DNA from: Eucalyptus grandis
Lineage: Eukaryota > Streptophyta > Magnoliopsida > Myrtales > Myrtaceae
Length of the DNA stretch: 64,000 bases
Direction: 5' to 3'
NCBI RefSeq assembly: GCF_016545825.1
Contig: NC_052622.1
Location: 40,633,263-40,697,262, forward strand
Position 1 is the first letter of the stretch. Each line of letters opens with the position of its first letter. Positions 55,916 through 64,000 of the stretch are shown here, piece by piece. The translations under genes were made by a program, and so were the position numbers. The notes beneath the pieces were generated by a model. That model saw only the letters and a program-made list of their open reading frames with translations. It had not been told where the DNA came from and did not search any database.

Positions 55916-57530
55916 GACATTTGCGACATTTCAGAGAATGGCCGAAGTAGACCAATACGTCCGTCAGCGTGAGTTGATGTTTCGTCTTGTTCAGCAGTGT
56001 GTTTGACATCATGTATGACTTCCATGATACTACATGATGTAGGAAAGCCTAATAATTCTATGTTGAGAACGACCTGAAAATTTAGTGTGTTAAGTTGCAC
56101 GTGTAAAAGATGACACATCAAAGATTCAATGCACTCTAAAAGAAATTAATATTAAACTAATTGACTCCAAACTTATTGTAGCTTTTGAGTGAATACAAAT
56201 CTAACTTATAATAGTAATGTAGAACGATATTTAGATAAAAGGAGAGCACATCTGATAAGTTCGTACATGTGTACGTATGATTTGTGCTAGAGATCTCTCA
56301 TATTAAAATTTGAGTATAATGTGAATAGTTTATTCAAGTTGACCTATAATTTATTGATTAAGATATTTAAGTACAGGTAAATGCCTAATTACTAAGGAAA
56401 ACCTCTAGGGAATGTATTATTGGCATGTATGTACTAAAAGGTGACAAACAGAGAAACAATAACTTTTTTTTTTTTTTTTTTTGCCATGTGCCACGAATTG
56501 ATGATATCTTCATGTTGAAAACATATTATCGTGTACCTAAGGTGGACTAAATAGTTTGTATTAACCCCCAAATCCTAAATTTGAGCCCAACACGAAGAAG
56601 TTAATAGCCCAAACTAGGCTATGATAATACAATTGATCCATAAGGCCCATTGATGGAATGTCCATTGACTATGAGTTCACCAATCATGTGTTTTCAATGA
56701 GGATAACTCAAGGGAAGTACAAGACACGCATAGCGATCGATTAACTTGAAGAGTGCATAAAAGTTAAATATTGAGTTAAGGAAGATCCTCAACCAGGGAA
56801 CACCCGTCACTAGGGAATCTAGAGCAGGTCTAAATCACGTATTGAGCAGTGCGCTAGTGAAGACAGTTAGAAATCCATGTGGATGAAGATAAGAAGAATA
56901 AAGGAATGATCCACTTTAAAGCATAAGAAGATCAATGATAGATGATGATGAAATCATGGCAACCCATCAGAAAAAGTAACAATCAACAATAGACTAGTCA
57001 TCTCGAAGGTGGAACCCTGAGAAGAAACGAAGGTGAGAAAGTCATACGTAGCTAAATCAAATTAGATTGATTCTACGTGAGAGTGAATTTGAATTTTGAA
57101 TTAAACTGGATTTCTTGATTCCAAATCTCGTTTTTTATAAAAGCATTCTAGTGATATTTCCTAATGCTTCTATTTATTTATTTATTTTTTTATCTTCTCA
57201 CGCACTCTAGTCATCTCCATTAGTATCCAATGTTTAGTTTTAGTCATTGAGTAAGCACAGCTTGAAGAATGTGAGCTATTTGTTTTGATTCAATAAAGTT
57301 TCACACAATTTTCTTGTTATTTCCAATCTATTGTTTGTGCATCATTAGTGATTTGAATTTAGCAAAGTCCTTGAGGCTTCAAAGCATAGTAGAATTCAAT
57401 TGCTTTTGATTTGAAGCCGGATTTAATAATTTAATTGATCATTAATCATCCTCTATTGAATTTTAATTACTATCTGAAACCATTGAGTTTTTTGCTACCA
57501 TGGTTAGAGCTCGTTACTTGGTCAAGCACT
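55916..57530. repeat. Upstream module of the LecRK unit, third copy, distal part
   Basis: Continues the upstream module after the Pack-MULE and matches 31092-32680 and 4481-5790. Landmarks are GGCCGAAGTAGACCAATACG near 55939, ACCTCTAGGGAATGTATTA near 56400 and GGTTAGAGCTCGTTACTTGG near 57502. A T-run lies near 56466. It ends where the LINE begins, which removes most of the 50-codon frame seen in the other copies. No gene. Confidence 0.65.
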
Positions 57531-57539
57531 TTTTTTTTT
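57530..57539 (-). other. Poly(A) tail of the LINE
   Basis: A run of 10 T on the plus strand at the 3' end of the LINE. Because the native site also reads T-rich (CACTTTGGTC), the exact boundary is uncertain by a few bases. Confidence 0.6.
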
Positions 57540-57564
57540 GGTCGGAAACGATGATCTTTATCAT

Positions 57565-58164
57565 TCAAGGAGGACAAAATGTACAACCCATAGATAGGGC
57601 GTCGATACATAGTAAAGTCACTAACTTTGCAGGAGGAAATTTGGGCCAAATTGGTGAGAGAGAATTGCGTGAGTGGGCCTTAGCGGCCCAATCAGCTGCT
57701 ACATTAGCTTCTCTTCGGCAGTGTTGAATCCGCAAGTGAGGAAAGGAGAGACACAACACAGAAACGTCTACTACAAAAGCTCGAATCTCCCATGGTGATG
57801 AACGGCGATCGTTGAGCGTTTCCACGAGGGTCAGACAGTCAGACTCAATAATGAGGTGAGCTTCTTCCTTGCCCTGTTCTAGCAAATAAGTGAGGGTGGA
57901 AATTAGGGCTTGAACTTCGCATTGCAGGGCTGAAGACGCGCGAACAAAGCTGCTAAATCCGTCGATCAAAATACCGGTGTGATCCCTGAGGACACACGCA
58001 ATTGCACTGGTGTTGGTATTAGAGGTAAAAGCCCCATCAATATTTGCCTTAAAACTGCCTTGATCCGGTGGAGTCCAAAGTCGATTAGGGTTGAGCAGAG
58101 CAGATTCCGTAATGGCTGGTTGCTGCAAAGAGTTTCTGTACAGCGTTGCTTCTACGAGGGCCAC
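57565..58164 (-). pseudogene. LINE RNase H domain
   Basis: A 199-codon open frame with a plant LINE RNase H (RVT_3-type) domain. The acidic catalytic set is in place: Asp in FKANIDGAF, Glu in QCEVQAL, Asp in IIESDC and Asp in REANVAADWAAK. It would remove the RNA strand during retrotransposition. It is open here but separated from the RT by frameshifts, so it is not expected to be made as part of a working polyprotein. Confidence 0.8.
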
Positions 58165-58299
58165 ATCTACAAGCTGATCAGGAGCTGTTCGATGCTATCA
58201 AAAAGTGAAATGGTTACACGCCTTCCATATATGCCAGAGGATGGAGGCGATGATCTCTTTGGAAGGTAAACCTGACTGATTTTCAAAAACTTCCTCAAG

Positions 58300-58522
58300 C
58301 CACGCATCTATTCGATTTCTGTTGTAGGCTGAATGATAAATTTGTACTCTATAGTGAGACTAGATTTTTCATGTCCATGGGAAAAATAACAGAATGTGTT
58401 CAGTGGTTTCAGGGGTGTGCATAGAACAGAGCTGACATAAAGGGTCCGGTAAGATGTGTCTTCGAAAGAGATTAGCTTTAGTAGGGAGAGCATTATGACA
58501 ATGACCAGATAAAACTTTAATC
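58300..58522 (-). pseudogene. RT-associated zinc-finger region of the LINE
   Basis: Between the RT frame end (58523) and the RNase H, shifted frames contain CHNALPTKANLFRRHI and CQLC...HTPETTEH, the layout of the zf-RVT domain that follows plant LINE reverse transcriptases. The motif is read across at least one frameshift. Confidence 0.6.
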
Positions 58523-60679
58523 CTAGGGGGTCTTGAGATTCGGATATATCGCGAGAGACGGGCGATGGGCGATAAGAGGATGAGGGTAGATTGATTTTTG
58601 TAGGGAAGGCGATTGTCCGAGGATGTGGTAGGCGAGATTTAAGCGAATGCGACTTTTTGTTTGTGTGCCTGTCCAGATAAGATGATCAGCTGAATGAGCA
58701 TGACTTAATGGGATATTAATAATCTCCTCAACGATGTGTTGGTCAAAGTGCTGTTGGAGAAGAGGGATATTCCAAACCTGATTGTGAGGGACTATGAAAC
58801 CAGCAACCAGTTTGGATTCTGCTCGAGGAGCTAGTCCGCCAATGATTCCAGAGGTAAGCCATTTATCCTCTCGAATATTTATTTTCTGTCCATCGCCAAC
58901 AGACCACTGTAGCTTAGAAAGAATAGCATCTCGACCTAAAAGTAAGCTTTTCCATCCCCAAGAGGAATTGGTCTTGTTCCGTGCATGCCAGAAATTGGTA
59001 GAATGATAATATAGGCCTTTGAAAAATCTAACCCATAGTGAGGATGGGTTTTGAAAAAATCTCCAGGCTTGTTTCCCTAAGAGGGCTTTGTTAAAGGTTA
59101 ATAGATCACGAAAGCCAAGGCCACCTTCTACCTTCCTCTGTTTTAGAATATCCCATGCTCTCCAATGAATACCAATTGTAGTGCTACTTGTTTGCCACCA
59201 AAATTTAGCAATTTTCTGCTCAATGGATTTACATATAGAAACTGGAAGTTTAAAGATAGACATTGCGTATTGCGGGAGAGCCTGCACTACCATCTTTAAC
59301 AAGATTTCCTTTCCTCCTTTAGAAATAAAGTGCTCTTTCCATCCTTCAAGTTTGGCACTAACACGACCCAAAATCCATGCAAACATATCCTTCTTAGACG
59401 CACCCCAGTCAGATGGAATACCCAAATACTTGCCTATCTTAGATATAACAGGAACTCTTAACTTAGCAGCAAGGTTTTGTTGTAAAATAAGGGGACAGTC
59501 CTTACCACATAATAAACCAGATTTGTTTCTGTTCATAGCTTGGCCCGTAGCAAGACAATACTGATGTAAAATATTGGCTATATTTTGGCTTTCTAGGGTA
59601 CTTCCATTCAAGAAGAAGATTGCATCGTCCGCAAAAAATAAATGGGAAATGGTAGGGTAGTACCTATTCAATTTGATTCCTTTGAGAGTGCCTGATTGGA
59701 CAGCTTGATGCACGAGAGTAGATAAGAGGTTGGCTACAAGAATGAATAAATATGGAGATAGTGGATCCCCCTGTCTAAGACCCCTTGTAGGATGGAAGTA
59801 TTCCAAAAATTCACCATTAAATTTAACACTGAATGTGGCGGTGGTGACACATTGCATCACCCACTGAACCCATTGAACATGGAAGCCCAGTTTTTTAAGA
59901 TAGTCCTCTAAAAAATCCCACTCAACCCAATCATAAGCTTTATGCATGTCTAGCTTTAAAACCGCTTGAAAATGTTTCTTTCTTTTGCTGATTTTTAAAT
60001 GATGCAAAACCTCTTGCACAACCATAATATTATCTTGAATCTATCTACCTCTGACATAAGCACTTTGTTCTGTTGAGATTAGTTCTGAGAGAAACTGCTT
60101 TAAACGGTTGGTCAACACTTTAGAAATGATTTTGTATATGAAATTGCATAGACTAATAAGGCGATACTGTTCTAACCTTTCCGGATGTGGAACCTTGGGG
60201 ATAAGAGCAATGAGAGTTCTATTAACAGTAGAGGGCATCACTCTTGAATTGAAAAAATTATTGACTAATATATATATATATATATATATGTCCTCTTGAA
60301 TAATATCCCAGTGGTTGTGAAAGAATAACCCGTTAAAACCATCCGGACGAGGGGCTTTGTTGGCTCCAAGCTGGAAAGCAGCCTGCTTAACTTCCTCCCT
60401 AGTAACAACTGCAGTTAAACTTGCATTCATGTCTCGCTGTGATGACACTGGGGGGCATTGCGTAAGAACAGGCGCATAATCTCTAAAGCCAGTTGAGCGA
60501 TAGAGTTGTTCGAAATATGTTTGCGTTATGCACTTAAGCTGAGTAGAATCACGAATCCAGCCAAGGTGCTCATCTTTTAACATGCTGATGCGATTTCTTT
60601 GTCTGCGTTGGATTGTCGTTGCATGAAAAAACTTTGTATTTTTGTCGCCCTTTCGTAGCCATTGTATCCTCGAACACAT
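58523..60679 (-). pseudogene. LINE reverse transcriptase
   Basis: One reading frame of 719 codons interrupted by a single TAG at 60041-60043, in AYVRGR-stop-IQDN, where related elements have a Gln codon. The first part has NKAPRPDGFNGLFF (the usual form is GPDG), then SLCNFIYKIISKVLTNRLK. The second has the RT palm: KLDMHKAYDWVEW, GLRQGDPLSPYLF and FFADDA, the FADD form of the catalytic box. A (TA)n run at 60268-60290 is translated as IYIYIYI in frame. The C-terminus is shifted near 58523. Dead by the stop, but only lightly worn. Confidence 0.85.
60268..60290. repeat. (AT)n microsatellite inside the RT frame
   Basis: About 11 AT units within the reverse-transcriptase coding sequence, keeping the frame (encoding Ile-Tyr repeats). 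Confidence 0.9.
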
Positions 60680-61961
60680 TGCCCAATATGTTTCCTCTCT
60701 CTGCCATATTTTGTGAATTTCATCTTGTAGGCTAGATACAAGTGCTTTGTCATAGGTAGGACCTGGTTGATTAATGTAATTCTGAATCTGCTATTGTAAT
60801 AGATAGACTTGTTGTTGGTTGTTGCTGAGAAGGGATTTACTCCACTTGGCAAGAGCAAATGAAGTGCGTTGAAGCTTGCTGGTCAAGGATTGAGGTCACA
60901 TTCCTGATGAAGCCCATGCATTGCTAATGATCGATTTACAGTCTTTCTCTTGAAGCCAGAAAGCTTCAAAGAAGAAAGTTTTCTGCCTTTTAGAAGAGTT
61001 CGGTTCAGTGAGTAAGAGCGAGAGGACTATGATCGGAGGCTAAAGCGGGGAAAGCAAAGACACGCCCCGGTAAGCTAACCTCCATTCAATTGTGCACATG
61101 GCCCTGTCTAGCCTTTCTTTAATAGCTTCATCACCATCTCTTTTGTTCACCCATGTGTAAAAGCAACCCTTACTTTCAATGTCCATAAACATGCAATCAT
61201 TCACAAACTCTCGAAAGGAATTTAATCTATATGACTCCATAATCTTTTGCCTGCTTTTCCCAAAGTGATAAATAATGTCATTATAATCACCTATACACAC
61301 CCATGGAAAGGAACTTGAAGTTCGAATCTATCTGATATCTGCCCAGACTTGCTGTCTATGATGGTATATCGAAGGTGCATGAAGACAGGTAAGTCTCATA
61401 GTTTTAGCAGTTTAATTCTCGGTACAAATTGTGTCGATGAAGTGGCAAGTAGAATGCTCAACAGTTAAAGTCACCTCCTGGTCATTCCAAAAGATTACCA
61501 AACCTCCAGCCAAACCCATAGGATTTACAACAAAAGAACTTGAAAACTTCAGCTTTCTCTTGAGATCTGGATCATCATTTCTTGATTTTCGTTTCCATCA
61601 AAAAAAACGATATTAGGCCTTTCGGCCACAAGGGCCCTTAATGCTTGAATTTTCAGGGGATTGCCTAGCCCCTGACAATTCCAACTTATGATCCTCATTT
61701 GTCATGTGGTGGCTTTTTTAGGCAAGCCACCTCAGCCCATGTTCCAACCCCTTCAGTGGAAAAGATAGGGGTATCTAGGAGAGTTGAGTCATCGAGAACT
61801 GCATTTGCATTAGAAGAAGTCCCATAAGGATTATATCTTTTGGTTTTTTTTTCCAGTGGACTAGATTTGGAGATTGACCTTGGAGTCTTGATTTTCTTGC
61901 AGATGGAGGAATCCTCTGCTGCACTGTGTGGTAACATCAGCTGGTTGAACATAGGAGATTT
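60574..61961 (-). repeat. Duplicated endonuclease region of the LINE, copy A
   Basis: 1388 bases repeated at 61962-63344. It contains, on the minus strand, an endonuclease start near 61697, the GDYND block near 61295, the last part of the endonuclease and the first part of the RT leader (IQWLRKGDKNTKFFHATT). The differences between copies are mostly single-base indels. Copy A is the one directly joined to the RT. Confidence 0.9.
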
Positions 61962-63344
61962 CTTTTAACATGCTGATGCGATTTCTTTGTCTGCGTTGGA
62001 TTGTCGTTGCATGAAAAAACTTTGTATTTTTGTCGCCCTTTCGTAGCCATTGTATCCTCGAACACATTGCCCAATATGTTTCCTCTCTCGCCATATTTTG
62101 TGAATTTCATCTTGTAGGCTAGATACAAGTGCTTTGTCATAGGTAGGACTGGTTGATTAATGTAATTCAGAATCGCTATTGTAATAGATAGACTTGTTGT
62201 TGGTTGTTCTTGAGAAGGGATTTACTCCACTTGGCAAGAGCAAATGAAGTGCGTTGAAGCTTCTGGTCAAGGATTGAGGTCACATTCTGATGAAGCCCAT
62301 GCATTGCTAATGATCGATTTACTGATCTTTCTCTTGAAGCCAGAAAGCTTCAAAGAAGAAAGTTTTCTGCCTTTTAGAAGAGTTCGGTTCAGTGAGTAAG
62401 AGCAGAGGACTATGATCGGAGGCTAAAGCAGGGAAAGCAAAGACTTCTGCCCCCGGGTAAGCTAACCTCCATTCAATTGTGCACATGGCCCTGTCTAGCC
62501 TTTCTTTAATAGCTTCATCACCATCTCTTTTGTTCACCCATGTGTAAAAGCAACCCTTACTTTCAATGTCCATAAACATGCAATCATTCACAAACTCTCG
62601 AAAGGAATTTAATCTATATGACTCCATAATCTTTTTGCCCTGCTTTTCCCAGTGATAAATAATGTCATTATAATCACCTATACACACCCATGGAAAGGAA
62701 CTTGAAGTTCGAATCTATCTGATATCTGCCCAGACTTGCTGTCTATGATGGTATATCGAAGGTGCATGAAGAGGTAAGTCTCATAGTTTTAGCTTGTTTA
62801 ATTCTCGGTACAAATTGTGTCGATGAAGTGGCAAGTAGAATGCTCAACGTTAAAGTCACCTCTGGTCATTCCAAAAGATTACCAAACCTCCAGCCAAACC
62901 CATAGGATTTACAACAAAAGAACTTGAAAACTTCAGCTTTCTCTTGAGATTCTGGATCATCATTTCTTGATTTTTCGTTTCCATCAAAAAAACGATATTA
63001 GGCCTTTCGCTGGCCACAAGGGCCCTTAATGCTTGAATTTTCAGGGGATTGCCTAGCCCCTGACAATTCCAACTTATGATCCTCATTTGTCATGTGGTGG
63101 CTTTTAGGCAAGCCACCTCGGCCCATGTTCCAACCCCCGGTGGAAAAGATAGGGGTATCTAGGAGAGTTGAGTCATCGAGAATTGCATTTGCATTAGAAG
63201 AAGTCCCATAAGGATTATATCTTTTGGTTTTTTTTTTCAGTGGACTAGATTTGGAGATTGACCTAGGAGTCTTGATTTTCTTGCAGATGGAGGAATCCTC
63301 TGCCGCACCGTGTGGTAACATGTTTGGTTGAACATAGGAGATTT
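61962..63344 (-). repeat. Duplicated endonuclease region of the LINE, copy B
   Basis: 1383 bases, matching copy A from CTTTTAACATGCTG (61962) to AACATAGGAGATTT (63344). The junction between the copies, GGAGATTT/CTTTTAACATG, shares only a few T. Confidence 0.9.
62319..63086 (-). pseudogene. LINE endonuclease domain (copy B)
   Basis: The start at 63086 gives MRIISWNCQGLGNP and a LMETK block, the first motifs of the AP-endonuclease-like domain. A frameshift follows, then CIGDYNDIIYH, GCFYTWVNKR, ERLDRAMC and a final SDHSPLLL, which holds the conserved Asp-His pair. The enzyme would nick target DNA. Broken at about 62856-62690. A second, less complete version lies in copy A (61040-61300 and around 61697). 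Confidence 0.75.
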
Positions 63345-63478
63345 GTTTTAGGTCGGCGGGAGGAGAAGGCTGCGGCATAGTTGATGATTGTTCGCTTTAT
63401 TTGCCCCTTTGTTCTTGAATCTTTTGCTTATGAAGGCGAGGAGATGGAAGGAGTAAAGGAGCTATCTGCGAGTTGAGT

Positions 63479-63970
63479 TTACAGTACTATTTCTTCAACA
63501 TCTTCTTGATTCGGATATTGCTTATAAAACGCAGACCAGAATGGACTATGTTGATTGACCTCTGCCCTCAACCATTTACCATAAGACAAGTTATCAGTTC
63601 CTTCGATTTTTGTTGCATCATAAGGGATGTCATTGCAATACATGGCATAATGGCCAAGGATACCACATGAATAACAATAATGTGATAGACGTTCATATCT
63701 AAAGTCGAGCCATATGTGTTTCCCGTCCACCACCCCGATAAGTTTACCCAGTTGCGAGAGGTTCTTTTAGATTGAGTTCAACTTTAACCCCACTAGCGAT
63801 CTAACTGAAGAACTATCATTGCCTTCAATTCTCACCTCCTGAATCGTGCCAAGTTGTCGGACAGCTTTTGTAATCATATTTTCAATGCATCGTTCTAGAG
63901 GAAGACCATAAATTTGCACCCAAAACACACAAGTTGTAAAGTCATAGCAGTGCAAAGGGGTATTGGGCAA
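63479..63970 (-). pseudogene. LINE ORF1 (gag-like) with zinc knuckle
   Basis: Two frames: 63970-63767 (FWVQIYGLPLERC, IEN..TKAVRQLGTIQEV) and, after a shift near 63750, 63733-63479 (VDGKHIWLDFRYERLSHYC, then a CCHC knuckle CYSCGILGHYAMYC). This is the DUF4283-plus-knuckle arrangement of plant L1 ORF1 proteins, which bind the element RNA. Its N-terminus lies beyond the window. Confidence 0.75.
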
Positions 63971-64000
63971 CCAGGGTTTTAGAATAATCAGGTGATGTCC

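Larger units (their letters stand above)
57530..64000 (-). mobile_element. L1-type LINE, degenerate, 5' end beyond the window
   Basis: On the minus strand the element reads, from the window edge downward: ORF1 with a zinc knuckle (63970-63479), an endonuclease (63086 down) with a duplicated region, reverse transcriptase (60679-58523), an RT-associated zinc-finger region (about 58500-58300), an RNase H domain (58164-57565) and a poly(A) end, seen as T at 57530-57539. All parts have frameshifts or stops. It inserted into the third upstream module (native sequence CAAGCACTTTGGTC in the first copy). Plant L1 elements with this ORF1 and a C-terminal RNase H are common in eudicots. Confidence 0.85.

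Overview
This is nuclear DNA from a flowering plant, most likely a woody eudicot. The evidence is plant-only gene families (L-type lectin receptor kinases, a CONSTANS-like B-box fragment), several plant retrotransposon and DNA-transposon families nested in one another, and long AT-rich spacers. The texture would fit Myrtales (Eucalyptus-like), but nothing in the sequence proves a species.

The backbone is a tandem array of intronless L-type lectin receptor kinases (LecRK, clade IV-like), all on the minus strand. Three are intact, each 669 codons (528-2537, 47095-49104, 52866-54875). A fourth (27417-29425) is intact except for a one-base deletion. A fifth (39440-45396) has lost its start codon, carries two nonsense codons and is split by a 3.9 kb solo LTR. 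Four of the five are followed, about 0.4-0.5 kb beyond their stop codon, by a decayed and truncated LecRK pseudogene (start remnants at 46, 26935, 38988 and 52390). The duplicated unit therefore appears to be upstream module + LecRK + spacer + dead LecRK. The upstream module, up to 3.3 kb, can be followed in three copies (2538-6300, 29426-33235, 54876-57530) and in shorter form before 45396 and 49104.

Transposons then broke up the array. DNA elements: a Mutator-like element with long inverted repeats and a near-perfect 9-bp target duplication (3285-4471), remains of a larger MULE (about 6310-7810), an hAT-like element carrying a broken coiled-coil gene fragment (29931-31091), a PIF/Harbinger-like element with a GC-rich core (36994-37695), and a Pack-MULE carrying a broken CONSTANS-like B-box fragment (55133-55904). 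Retroelements: a nest of Ty3/gypsy Tekay/Del-like LTR pieces (7811-14628 and 24341-25469); a 9.45 kb non-coding Tat/Ogre-like LTR element with a minisatellite before its 3' LTR (14886-24340); three related LTRs starting TGTAATAT or TGTTATAT (33584, 40857, 49378), one of them holding a four-fold 0.62 kb tandem repeat; a Ty1/copia pol remnant (about 50040-50820); and a broken L1-type LINE (57530 to the window edge) with a 1.39 kb duplication of its endonuclease region.

The intact LecRKs would act at the plasma membrane as lectin-ectodomain receptors with RD-type Ser/Thr kinases. Nothing else in the window looks like a working host gene. I found no previously undescribed biological system. The most interesting signals are the paired live/dead receptor architecture, the two gene-fragment captures, the LTR that grew by internal tandem repeats while splitting a receptor gene, and the suspicious duplication in the LINE.
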